Shown: positions 24,656 through 34,800, numbered from the stretch's first letter. The stretch: 64,000 nt of DNA from Roridomyces roridus (GCA_029378245.1 JARKIF010000002.1:992001-1056000); one strand, 5' to 3'. Notes: generated by a model not told the origin, from the sequence alone. Made by a program: numbers and translations.

Positions 24656-25321
24656 ATGAGTTTGTCCAGGCCTTTGAGGCGCGGCAAAGCATGCATGGCC
24701 TGCAGGTGCGTCCAAAGGCAACACTGTTCTCTTCCCTTTCACTCACACGATGTGACTCAAGGTTTCTAAAGATTGTACGTCTTTATATAAACTTATAGCT
24801 GCAGAAAAACCCGCTGAACGCTTCCAGAAATGCGACGGCGTAAAGCCCGTGTGCGGTCAATGTACTAGAGCACCCAAAGATGACGACTGCGAGTACCAGG
24901 AGGGCCGCTCCCGGTCTCGTACCAAGGTCCTCGAAGACACTGTCGCGCGTCTCGAGGCTCGACTACAGGAGCTCGAACATCCAGAGGAGAACACTCCTTC
25001 AGTGACGCTCTACGACCCATACGCTCTTCCCCCTCCCCCTCCCCACTGGCAGCCCCACTTTGGGTCCATGCCCCATTCGCCGTTCACGCAGGTTCCGCGG
25101 CGACTCACCTCGGGCTCGAGCTCCCCCGAGTCGAGTCAAATACAGACTCCTTTTTCACCAGCCTCGGCAACCTGGAGTGTGCCCCCGTATGGAACGCACG
25201 GCAGCAGTGGATCCGGACTTAGTCCGAGTCCACTCGGGTTGTTTGGTTCTCGTCTGCCATCTTGGAGTCCTGAACTAAATAGCCCCGGGTCACCATCCAG
25301 CGTCAACTATGAGGCTCTCAG
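24656..25321 (+). pseudogene. Head of a Zn(2)-Cys(6) transcription factor, zinc cluster interrupted
   Basis: Exon 1 (24656-24705) reads MSLSRPLRRGKACMACR. The next stretch gives KCDGVKPVCGQCTRAPKDDD, CEYQEGRSRSRTKVLEDTVA and the coiled-coil-like RLEARLQELEHPEE, followed by a Pro/Ser-rich linker to YEALR. That is the usual fungal binuclear zinc cluster plus dimerisation helix. In the best splice (acceptor at 24804) the cluster reads CMACRKTR and then meets TGA. Ten bases (24815-24824) separate it from the frame that continues QKCDG with exactly canonical spacing. The cluster is therefore broken unless an unrecognised splice exists. The usual fungal-TF middle domain is absent; instead a spliceable junction at 25321/25368 leads into the kinase gene. 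Confidence 0.6.
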
Positions 25322-25419
25322 GTACGTCGCGGCATATTCTTGGCTTGATTCAAACTCCCCACCACAGTAAACCCCAAACACCTGAGGTACTCGAGCTCGA
25401 TGAATCGCAGGCGTTCGTC

Positions 25420-28400
25420 ATGGCAAACCCGTGGGATGTGAATGGGCAAGGCTGGACAAATATTGTCATCCCAGAAGATCACAATATAGTGAACATTTGT
25501 GAACGGCTGAACAAATTCTTTCGTGATAAGGAGGCGTACAGCAAATTCCTGGCCTGCCGCGGCGAGTCTGCTCAGCAACTGCTGGATCTTCTGCAAGATG
25601 TGAGATGCTTATATTTCAGACTTTCTGTGAGCTGATTATATGTCACTGGCAGCTGTTAGATCGTGACCTGGATCCTGACACGACAAATCGGGGCAGGATT
25701 TTCAAGGCCCTGATACGGCTTTCGCGGGATTCGAAGCTGCACCCTCAGTGTTTGAAACTTACGGGCTTAAAGGAAACACAACTTGTGGCAGGCGGAACCT
25801 TTAGTGACGTCCACAAAGGGTCATTATGTGGCCAGAACGTTGCCATTAAAATGATGAGAGTATTCGTGGAATCTGACATTGACGCTTTACTCAAGGTCTG
25901 AACCAGATTCTCAGATTGTTGCTGTGTGTCGTTAACATTCGCAAAGGAGTTCAGTCGAGAAGCGCTCATCTGGCGCCAACTCTGTCATCCCAACCTCCTC
26001 CCATTCTTTGGTTTATACTATCTGCATGGAAGACTCTGCCTTGTGTCGCCGTGGATGGAAAACGGACAACTTCGGGCATTTTTGAACAACAGATCATGCG
26101 ACACAGACCGTCTTCTATCTCTTGTAAGCGATGCAACTTGAAAATTGTTCATGATTCCATTGATATGTCCTAGTGCTGGCCAAATATGAATACGATACGC
26201 AAAATCGTGTATCATATTATATCCATATCGTATTCATATTCACCGAGCGTATTCAAATATATTTTGAGTATATTCAGATATGTTACTGCGTCCAAAAATC
26301 ATTCAGTGTCGGGGTTGAAATCACCCTGAAACATGTTCAATTCAATGTTCCTGCAGTCCTTCAACATCCCAGATGCATTAGGGTGCCAGAAGTGGTTCAA
26401 TCCTGCCATTGCCGAAAGCTTGGGCTCCAGATCACATCATTTTGATTGATATAGATGAGGTAATCCGACTTACCAGTGGCTGATGCAACACTCCCATGAG
26501 CACTCAGGGGTATAAGATGTTGAGAACGGAACAATGATCGGGTTCACGAATCAAGCTACCGAAGTACAACAAGTGAGCCCGTATTTAAGTAAACTAGAAA
26601 ATAGTAAGAATCTTGAAAGAAGGTCGCATCTAAGTCTATAACGCGGGAAAGTACGGAAATGTGGAGGCCGTAAGAGTCTAAGTATAAATCGTCAAGAATC
26701 AATATCAAGATGTTGAACACGCAACGGGCCCCGTTTCCAACACTCCCACGCAACGGGCCCCGTTTCCAACACTCCCACTGGTCCGTTGCGTGTCCGAGTC
26801 AACCAAAAGAAAAATTCTCCCACTGGAATCAAACAACGTCCATCCATCAGAAAATGTAGGTGTCCATATATGCGGCGGCGGCAGTAGGGGTCGCAGGCTG
26901 TTGCGCACTGCGGGGCACGTACGGCACAATCGGGCCGGGCTCGGGGCATTCGCTCTGAAAATGGCCAAGTTTCTGGCACTTGAAACAGGTGATGCGGGAT
27001 TTGTCGCGGATCGTGCGGGTCGCCAGTGCAGTCGGCGGCGCAGTAACGGGGTTGCCGGTCTCGTCAAAATGCTCGGCCTCCTGCCGAAGCTCCTCGTTGA
27101 GCAGGCGTCCAATAACAAAATCGAGGTCGTCTTTCTGCGGGTGCGCGTCGAGGGAAATAATGAGGGTGTCGTATGTGGGGGGGAGGGACATCAAGAGTGT
27201 GGCGATAATCTGCGCATCGGACGGCTTGTCCTGGTGGAGCCGACCAAGCCTGTCGGCATGAGAACGGACGGCAGCAATGTGCGCGCGCATCGTGGAAACG
27301 TCGCCGGATTTGCAGAGGGAATAGAATTTCCGCCATGCGACAACCACGCCTCCGGAGAGACCCGAGCTCTGATGCGTCTCCTTGAGGCGTACCCACATGG
27401 CTGCGGGGTCCTCCTCGAAGTCACGTATGTGAGCGAATTGGGATGGGTCGAGGCGGCCGATGATGGTGGCCGTTGCAACATCCCGTTTGGCGATCCAGGC
27501 TTTAACAGCCTTGCTGTTGGGGCCAAAGGGCGGCAGCGTCTCCGTGCCAAGCGTCAATTCCAACACACCTTTCCTCCTCAACTCTGCCCTCGTCTCAAAC
27601 TCCCAATCGTCGTACGCCACTCTGTCCGACAGTTTCGTTCCACCCTTCGTGCGTCCATTTCGTTCGTCGTCCATCGTCGTCTCGTCGGGTTCCGGTTCAG
27701 TTTCGGTTCGGTGCGGTGCGGTTTCGGTTCGGGTTCGTCGGTTCGTCGGTTACGGTGCGGTTACGGTGCGGTGCGGGGTCGGGTCGGTTCGTCGGTTCGT
27801 CGTATGCAGCAGGCCGTGCAGCGCGGGAGCAAGAAGAGAGGGAGTCGTGTCAGGTAGGACTAGTGAGCGGGGCCCATAACCTGTTGAGAACGGAACAATG
27901 ATCGGGTTCACGAATCAAGCTACCGAAGTACAACAAGTGAGCCCGTATTTAAGTAAACTAGAAAATAGTAAGAATCTTGAAAGAAGGTCGCATCTAAGTC
28001 TATAACGCGGGAAAGTACGGAAATGTGGAGGCCGTAAGAGTCTAAGTATAAATCGTCAAGAATCAATATCAAGATGTTGAACACGCAACGGGCCCCGTTT
28101 CCAACATAAGATGCATTCTAATGTCTTCGACTGCGCCCTGGGTGACTTTGATTACCCCCACTGAGGTTGAACTGGCAGATTTGGGGCTCTTTTCATGTAT
28201 TTGAATATATTTGAATATATCTGAATACAGGCTCGATACAAGGTCTGCGTATCGTATTCATATTCAACTGAATATATTCAAAATATATTATCACGTATCA
28301 TATTTTTGGCCAGCACTAATATTTGTCCAGGTTTTGGATGTTGCACTTGGGCTTGCTCATCTCCACGAAAAAAGTGTTGTCCATGGTGATCTCAAGGCCG

Positions 28401-30460
28401 TACGTGGTACATAACCTCCAATTTCCTTCTCTCACGATGTCATAGGACAACATATTGATAACACCTTCGCTCCGGGCCTGCATTGCCGATTTCGGTCTCT
28501 CATCCATCATCACTTCATGTTCCTCTCTCCGATTCACCAACTCGTCCCAGAAACAAGGAGGTACAATACGTTACCAAGCACCTGAGCTGCATCGAGGAGG
28601 GGACAACAATCTGCGCTCGGACATCTATGCATTTGCATGTGTTGTGTATGAGGTGCAGTTATTCCCGCTATGAATATAGTGGGTTTTTGTGGTCCAGTGA
28701 CCCTAAAAAACACTACTTTCGAAAATTGGCGGGGTGATGCATTTTCTTATGTCAGCTTACTACCATCTGATTGATCCACTGATTCATTTGACTCCTTTCG
28801 ATCGAGGTTGCCACCCTCTCCAAACCCTCTTTTCCCTCTCTCCTACATATTCGCTCCTGCCTATTTATCCAGTTCTCTCCTTACTCTTCCGAATGCTACT
28901 TCTTCCTGGTGTCTTCCGTTGGGTTTGTCACGTCCCAATTCCATCGCTTCCAGATTCTTCCCTGGAGTTCCGTGGACTGTCCGACTGTCAAGGCAGGGCT
29001 GTTTCATGCCGGGCCGACTTGACGACTTGGCTGTTCTTTGCTGCTGCTGCAAGGGGCTACGTGCTGCGTCCACACACCTCGATATGAACATCCCCAACGT
29101 GGGTGACATTCACGGCGCCGCCTCCAGCCTGAGGTCCCGCCGCGCTGTTTGCGGGCCTCTGCATCATTGCTCTCAAGGTATACAAGTTCAACACCCATAA
29201 AACATAAAACCAAGAAAGACCTTCTGCTAGAAACCTGCGCTTCAGACACCGACCAGCCTCCGCCGTCCGGCAACTCCAGATCCTCGTGTTCCCTGTCCGA
29301 GCCCCGCTGAGAGGACCTGGAGCATGAACATAATGTCCGTATCCCCCATCAAGGGTTTGCCACTTTGTCTCCTGGTCGGAGGTCCGGAGCGCAATCGGCG
29401 AGGTTGGCGAAAAGCCGCAACACCAAAATAGTGAGGTACTCGCACAAGGACACATGGTAAGCTGAATTCCGCATTGGGGATGCTAACGAAATCAACGGAT
29501 AAGTTACGGACGCGATTCAGATGAAGAACTGTGTTGCAGCTGCAAGGAGGCACTGATTCGGTCCGGGGAAGACCATGATGACGGCGCTTTGGGACTATGC
29601 AGAGGCATCTTCGCAGCCAGGGCGTTCGCAAGATCTGTTGGACAAGTCTGCCAAAAGCGCTCGCCATTGCACTATTTGCCACACATAGCTCCTGAGTGGA
29701 GCGAAGCAGGAGGCCTAATGCGAACTGGTCGGCGCGTGCGCGTCGAGCAGTGAAGCTTTAGGCCGACCCCAGTCATATATACATAATAAGTAAATCTCGA
29801 TGCTCTTGTCGTAGTACCTTTGGTTCTATTTTTCACGCCGCTCGGAATACCAATAGTGGGGGAAAAAAAAATCAAGCTACAGTAAGTATCTAAAGTAAGT
29901 AGCCGCGAGACCTGCCAATGTGACATAGCGGGCACTGCCGCGAAGCGGGCTACACAAATCATTCGTTTATTCAAGACAACGATTCTTGATGCTGCTTTGA
30001 TGCTGTTTAAAAAAAGATCTTGACAGGAACATGGCCATTCCCGCAATTCAAGATGGATGGCGCGGTGATTCAAGCAGTCCTCGCTGGGAAGCGGCCTCCA
30101 AGACCCACTTCATGCTCGGACGGGCTTTGGGACCTGCTCCAGAACTGCTGGGAAGAGCGACCTGAGTCACGCCCTGCAGCTTCTGAAGTCGTAAGGAGAC
30201 TCAAAGGCCCACACATCCGGGCAATGAAAATCGAGTTCACTCCAGACTGGGACGAAAAATTCACTGCCAAATTTCGCCGCAATCTTCCAGGTCCTCGGAA
30301 ACCGTTCCCCTCGTGGGCTCAATTTGAATGTATTATCATCGGTGACGGTCAGTTGCAATTTCAAGCACACGAACAGTGTCCTGACATCCGAGTCTGTGCA
30401 TTCAAGATCTTAATTCCGTGCCAATGCCGGTCAAACACCAGTGGTGGTAGCCACAATTAG
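25420..30460 (+). CDS. Protein kinase (TKL-like, agaricomycete HGD-type) with transposon-swollen introns
   Basis: Exons (approximate) end or begin at 25599, 25653-25895, 25947-26123, 28331-28399, 28446-28652 and 30017-about 30346. The likely start is MANPWDVNGQGWTN at 25420, unless the frame is spliced to the upstream zinc-cluster exon. The helical N-region (NICERLNKFFRDKEAYSKFL) is followed by the kinase domain: VAGGTFSDVHKG glycine loop, NVAIKMMRV with the ATP-anchoring Lys, HPNLLPFFGLYYLHGRLCLV, LAHLHEKSVVHGDLKADNIL catalytic loop (Gly replaces Arg of HRD), IADFGLSSI, TIRYQAPELHRGG, SDIYAFACVVYE and the C-lobe end ILTGTWPFPQFKMDG with WEERPESRPAASEVV. All catalytic residues are present. 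Intron 26124-28330 (2.2 kb) and intron 28653-30016 (1.36 kb) are far larger than the usual 50 nt. The 3' end after about 30346 is uncertain; the annotated stop sits at the border of a TIR element. Confidence 0.72.
26518..26742 (-). repeat. 3' LTR of the gag-only element
   Basis: 225 bp, identical to the other LTR. On the plus side it is followed by a second tandem copy of about 29 bases covering the polypurine tract and the start of U3 (26743-26771). Confidence 0.9.
26847..27674 (-). CDS. gag: Copia-type Gag polyprotein
   Basis: 275 residues on the minus strand, starting MDDERNGRTKGGTKLSDRVA. The body has the UBN2/copia gag layout: KAVKAWIAKRDVATATIIGR, AAMWVRLKETHQSS, RAHIAAVRSHADRLGRL, DAQIIATLLMSLPPTYDTLI and LLNEELRQEAE. 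It ends with a CCHC zinc knuckle, CFKCQKLGHFQSEC (C-x2-C-x4-H-x4-C). Gag forms the virus-like particle and packages the RNA. The frame then stops with no protease or polymerase behind it, and only about 100 bases separate it from the LTR. A GC-rich leader with many GGTTCG/CGGTG repeats (about 27688-27800) lies between the primer site and this gene. Confidence 0.9.
   Translation of the reverse strand: MDDERNGRTKGGTKLSDRVAYDDWEFETRAELRRKGVLELTLGTETLPPFGPNSKAVKAWIAKRDVATATIIGRLDPSQFAHIRDFEEDPAAMWVRLKETHQSSGLSGGVVVAWRKFYSLCKSGDVSTMRAHIAAVRSHADRLGRLHQDKPSDAQIIATLLMSLPPTYDTLIISLDAHPQKDDLDFVIGRLLNEELRQEAEHFDETGNPVTAPPTALATRTIRDKSRITCFKCQKLGHFQSECPEPGPIVPYVPRSAQQPATPTAAAAYMDTYIF
27866..27881 (-). other. 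Primer-binding site resembling the anticodon loop of initiator tRNA-Met
   Basis: Directly inside the 5' LTR the minus strand reads GGTTATGGGCCCCGC. A primer ending in the anticodon loop of initiator tRNA-Met (GGGCTCATAACC) would pair with GGTTATGAGCCC, which differs by one base. Drosophila copia and yeast Ty5 are known to prime from such a half-tRNA. Confidence 0.65.
27882..28106 (-). repeat. 5' LTR of the gag-only element
   Basis: 225 bp, identical to the 3' LTR; the target duplication TAAGA follows at 28107-28111. Confidence 0.9.
28653..30016. other. Expanded kinase intron of unknown content
   Basis: The exon SDIYAFACVVYE ends at 28652 and the next kinase exon (ILTGTWPFPQF) begins at 30017, so 1364 bases sit where a 50-nt intron is expected. 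I could not find terminal inverted repeats, LTRs or a protein domain in it. A minus-strand open frame (29242-29682) has no motif. It is most likely a second insertion of unclassified type. Confidence 0.45.
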
Positions 30461-31359
30461 ATGTGGGCAGCCCCGGCTGGGGGGTACATTTAAATGTGGT
30501 GACACCTTGGCCGGCCAGCCAACGGTTGCCCACATTTAAATGTTACCTTGCTTGCCAAGGTTTACTCCCTCACCCGAAATTAATACTTGCGATCAAATCG
30601 GAAATCAAAGCTGATGTATCACATCAATCAACATCCGCTGACCGGAACATGTGCCGAGGTGCATGGAATTCTAAGTAGGTGCATCGAATCGGAGCCCGAG
30701 CAGTCTGCTCAAAATCAGCTAGCTGCCTTGCCGGGTCACGGGTGAGGGCAGTATTTTCATTCTCATCAGAACATATGCCGCCAGCGGCCTGCTGCTGCAG
30801 ATTGCAAGCACATTGGCAATCGATTGGCAATGCTCATGTTGATGATGACCGAAGGATTGTGAACCGAGCGGTCTGGGCAATGTATGAGCGGTAAGTAAGT
30901 ACAAGATAAAAGTATATCGCAGGAGTCCGAGTCGGCCGTCGGGCTTGACGGTTGTCGCTCATTGTGTTTTGAATAACTAAGCACCAGCCTATCTAGTAGC
31001 TAGCAGTTTTACATGCAACCCAATGCAGCCCCAATTGCAACACGACACAAGGGTTGAACAAGTGGAGGTCCAGTGGTAGGCCATAAACAAAATGGTTCAT
31101 GAATTGTCATTAATATTGAATCCGAGCCACCCGTTGAATGTCAATGTCACTGGTCAAAAGGTGGAAAACGCCAAGTATTAGGTACGGGACAAATGCGGGA
31201 CAACTTGAAAAAGATTTGGCCTGAGTTTTGTAAGTATTGCAGGAAGGTTCGATTCAAAGAACATCCGTGGCCATTTTTGATGCAAGCAAGGTTTCAGCTG
31301 GCAAAGCCAGCGCTTCCGAGTGGGTCATAGGCTGGAAATAGAAATAAATGCAAGGTAGT

Positions 31360-31446
31360 CAGCGGGAATCGAACCCAAAAGGTCTAGCTGTCAAGCAGAA
31401 TATGGGAATTCAACTGACAGCTTAACCAACTGAGCTAGAAAGGATT
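31360..31446 (-). repeat. tRNA-like relic (A and B boxes)
   Basis: The minus strand reads TAGCTCAGTTGGTTAAG (A box, D arm) and, about 45 bases on, GGGTTCGATTCCC (B box, T arm), with a CTGTC/GACAG stem between. The acceptor arms do not pair and the anticodon loop is interrupted, so it is probably a decayed tRNA or the head of a tRNA-derived SINE rather than a working tRNA gene. Confidence 0.45.
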
Positions 31447-31510
31447 AAAAGCCCCAGGTTTCGCAGCAGATAACGGGCCAACTGAGATTCAGCTGTGAGT
31501 GGCAGTTAGG

Positions 31511-31603
31511 ACCTGGTTAGGTTCGGTTAGGTTCGGTTTGGTTAGGTTTGGTTAGGTTTGGTTTGGTTAGTTAGGTTAGGTTCGGTTAAGTTTGGTTAAG
31601 CCG
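31511..31603 (+). repeat. GGTTA/GGTTC/GGTTT minisatellite
   Basis: About 90 bases made of five-base units GGTTA, GGTTC and GGTTT, lying inside the TIR element. It is not the basidiomycete telomere repeat. Confidence 0.75.
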
Positions 31604-31919
31604 AAGATTAGTGAAAAAAACGGACTTTTGCCTCGGTTGGTTAGGTGTTGTATTGTATTGTCTTCAAATCATAACGATGGTTACGATGGCTGACTGGTAT
31701 ATTGTGCTGGATCCAATTGATGGCCGGATCTTACCCTGCACAGTTGTGTGTTCAAATCAGCCTTTTGGTGTTCCTTTTGCATCCAATTCCGGCAATATGC
31801 CACTGCTTTGATGGCCGGTAGGCCCACATTTAAATGTGGGCACCACCCTGCTGGACGGCCAATGCGTGCCCACATTCAAATGTCCCCCCCAGCCGGGGCT
31901 GCCCACATCTAAATGAGGG

Positions 31920-34550
31920 TACAGCTGCACCTGGCCTGGTCTTGCAGAAAACTATTGTTGCTATAAGCCTTTCACATGGTCTGACAATACCTATCTTCAT
32001 ACCCAGTGTAGGAACCTGCTGTAACAGTGCAAATGGTTTGTTTATTTTTGCATCCTTGATATCATTTCCATTCTGTCTTGCAATTGTGTGATCTGTGGTC
32101 AAAACATGTTCTGGTACCACGTAGGATACTAGATCGGAGATATCGACCTGGATGTGACCCTTGGGAGAGTAATCTAAGTGAATGAGATAAAAGGTAGATC
32201 TGGGTGTAGGTATTGATAGTGGCACTGGATAACCTGATCTTTGGTGCCCCAAGGACTGAGTATATATTCTGAATGGAGTCTGAAGTCCCATTGTATAAAG
32301 TTGCTCTATGGGCCAGTGGAAAGGGACATCTGCCACTAGAGCAGGTGTTCCTTGTAATACTCAGGCTCTTGAATTTTCTTCCTCGGGCAAACTATAAAAT
32401 ACAGATTCAATTACCTTTATGAAGCCTGTAGAAGCAAAGACTAGTTGAATATCTTCTCAGAAGGGTAAGTTATATGCACAGAGATTTTTCAATCATTCTG
32501 CTAATAGGGAACCAATGGAGTCGAATCTGGCCCATTGGAAGTGACCAATATGGAGAGGGAACTCAAGGGGTCCAGAAATGTCATTGATCTTGAGGATTGG
32601 TCCAGAAAATCTGGCTTAGGCAGTTGATCCGGGAATACCAAGATTAACTCAATAGGGTCGACTGCCTTTACAAATTAAGCCCCAGCGAATAAGAACCAAG
32701 ATTCGTAATTCCCATTCGCCACGAGCCGTTCCGTTGTGTTGCGCGCGTGACAAAATGTGACCTGTGCCTCTTGATCTCACCCACATCCAACTGTCACCAG
32801 GCTCGCGCGCTCACCGCCGGTATCACACTGCCACACACTCTGTGGGTTTCGCTGGTTTACCTCAGATGGAATCCTGATGCTCTGGTGAAGCATCCAGATC
32901 GGTGCGTGCCATCGGACTCTGTGATTTCTTGTGTCGCTAAATCTTGTCTGTTGAAGGAATCTCGCCTTGTCTTGGTCGAATTCCATGTTATTTCCACCAC
33001 CCTTGTGCTTGGCTTTCGCGCCCCTTGGCTTTCCGCTTCGTGTCTGCCCAGTGACCGTCTCTGACTGCACCCACCATTCCATTGGCGTCCCTCCATTCTC
33101 CTCTTCCCTTTGCCTCACAGTTTCAATAACCAAGACACTACTTTCCTCCAAGGCTTTGTTCCATGGGCCATGCGCATCCGAAGTGGCTCCTCCGCGCATA
33201 CTGCCAGTCCCCGTCCGATGCCACATACCTGCCACAACTCCGTGCTACGTACGATTCGACCGTCTCGGAGCTCGTGCAGCCACATGAAATTTGACCCTCA
33301 ACTACACCGTGTTCTTCACATCCCTCCTGAGTCCTCCGCGAAGCATTCCAATCAGGAATTCCGTCGACGGCCCCTCCCGAGGACCCCGATCCCTACTTTT
33401 CACGTTTGCCAACACTGAGGATGCAGCCAATGGCGCTCTCGACAACACGATGGGACACATCAGCCCGGGAGAGGAAACGGGGGTATTCCCGTGCAGCGAG
33501 TACCTTAAGAATGTCATTGTGGCTTTCCGGCGTGTTCAGGTGGATTGGCACGCTGAGTCCGCCCACGGGCCACGGCCAAGGGTGTGGAATGAAGATCATT
33601 TTTTGTTCATCACGTCTCGTTTACGCGCTGCAGCGTCCTCGCGCTCGCGCTCTCCGCCTACTTGACATCTCGACTTTCCACAGCTTGCCGTGGGTGCCCC
33701 GGTTCCCTACGTGCCTCATTTGCAACTGATTGTGTATGTAATTCAATAAGAACAATTTCATTTTCCTCCGTCCGACAGCAAATCCACAAGTTCAGCGATG
33801 GTGCAAGTGAGGTTTATGACGCCAACGGTGGCGGGTGATAGGCATCATGGCTTAACAGGCCATCAGTCCGGATTGGGTTAAACCAGCAACAGCCTTGGCT
33901 GATGAGCCCACATTTTGGGTAGTTTCTTGGATCCATTAGACACTAATGGCAAGGGTCATGTCCACTGTGGTGTTGGAACCAGTGTACTAGCTACATGTAT
34001 TGAGAACTGGGGTCTAGCGACTGCTCCCAGAGTTCAGCCATAATCTCTCTGAGATCATGGTCCTTGGTTGAACCATGTTCAAATATGGGCTACTGTAGGC
34101 TAGGATCAGACTTTGAACACACAGATCACACCTCTGGTCAAGAATAGCAGCCAGTACCAAGGAATCAATGTTTTGAATCATTGAGTAGTTGCCCCGCTTA
34201 GAGAGCATAAATGGCTGATGTAAAGACAGGGAGCCCATCTGAAGGAGTGGTAGAGTAGGTATGCAGAGACTCAAAGGAATGGGGGCATCACAGCATATGG
34301 AGGCTACACAAAAAGGATGTCCGTGCCGGGACTTGAACACCAGATTGTTGCAAAATGTGTGACTGAGTCTGAATGGAATAAGGAACACTAAAACCCCTAC
34401 ACCAAGTGAACATACCAGGGATGGCATAGGCGGTTAGTCGATGCACACGGCCCCACATGTTGTACCTCTCTTAACCCTGTACTGTGCCATGTGCCCCAAA
34501 CATCCCGATCAAAACACCCTAAGAAGTGGCCCACACACCACACATTTTGA
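31920..34550. other. Gene-poor repeat-like stretch with decayed coding traces
   Basis: No intact gene found. A minus-strand frame (about 32336-31930, MADVPFHWPIEQLYTMGLQT...) looks like former coding sequence by composition, but I cannot name a family. Another at 33235-32780 and a plus frame at 33291-33665 are equally unassigned. A tRNA-like piece with a B-box-like GGTGTTCAAGTCCCGGC lies on the minus strand near 34325-34345. Confidence 0.35.
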
Positions 34551-34556
34551 ACCATA

Positions 34557-34800
34557 CTGTACCGGCGTGTATGGTAGCAACCGTAACGCATAACGCGGCC
34601 CAAAAATGTTGCCTAAATTGCACCGTAACACGCGAAAATCGTCCCCAAAAGGCCTTTCCCATCAAAATTTCGGCCCCGCGGCGCCGAGAATTCCCTTTTA
34701 TGGCAAGTGATCACCCAAATGTGGCAGTGCGTCGCTAACTTATCGCCGAAGCGAATTGTAACGCACCCTGGGCCCGTTGCTACCATACACGCCGGTACAG
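34557..34800. mobile_element. 244-bp MITE with perfect 25-bp inverted ends and TA target
   Basis: CTGTACCGGCGTGTATGGTA plus GCAAC at 34557-34581 is repeated exactly in reverse complement at 34776-34800; TA flanks both sides. There is no coding capacity. The perfect ends suggest recent mobility. Confidence 0.82.

Larger units (their letters stand above)
26518..28106 (-). mobile_element. Gag-only copia-type LTR retrotransposon (complete, non-autonomous)
   Basis: It has two 225-bp LTRs (26518-26742 and 27882-28106) that are identical base for base, begin TGTTG and end CAACA, and are flanked by the 5-bp duplication TAAGA (26513-26517 and 28107-28111). The element is 1589 bp long and reads on the minus strand. 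It carries a gag gene but no protease, integrase or reverse transcriptase. It is nested in the hAT-like MITE. Identical LTRs mean a very recent insertion, so a helper copia element must have been active in this lineage. Confidence 0.92.
26171..28318. mobile_element. hAT-like non-autonomous element (MITE) in a kinase intron
   Basis: The ends are TAGTGCTGGCCAAA at 26171 and its reverse complement ending at 28318, a close match to the hAT terminal consensus (TAGxGxTGGC type). AT-rich subterminal repeats (GAATACGATACGC, ATATTCAAATATA) occur on both sides. The left flank is ATATGTCC and the right flank ATATTTGTCC, consistent with an 8-bp target duplication that gained TT. Removing the insertion restores a normal 50-nt intron (GTAAGC...ATATGTCCAG). 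Without the nested LTR element the MITE is about 554 bp and has no transposase. Confidence 0.72.
30460..31909. mobile_element. TIR element with about 92-bp terminal inverted repeats, no transposase
   Basis: Left end GATGTGGGCAGCCCCGGCTG at 30460; the right end is its reverse complement, finishing at 31909; both are flanked by TA. The two arms match for about 92 bases, each containing internal CATTTAAATG palindromes. The TA target and the long TIRs suggest a Tc1/mariner-like or similar superfamily. The 1.45-kb inside holds a tRNA-like sequence and a GGTTA minisatellite but no transposase. The left end overlaps the putative stop of the kinase gene. Confidence 0.7.

Noticed and set aside
24815..24824. 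A ten-base intron in the zinc cluster
   Set aside because: Far below any workable intron size and it lacks GT..AG; an insertion is simpler.
27460..27879. Open frames on the plus strand across the retroelement (also 26790-27857)
   Set aside because: They are antisense to the gag gene, which has the zinc knuckle, the copia gag motifs and the correct orientation relative to the primer site.
31360..31446. A functional tRNA gene
   Set aside because: A and B boxes are good, but the acceptor stem does not pair and the anticodon loop is interrupted without a convincing intron.
31511..31603. Telomere-like repeat
   Set aside because: Units are GGTTA/GGTTC/GGTTT, not TTAGGG, and the array is inside a transposable element.
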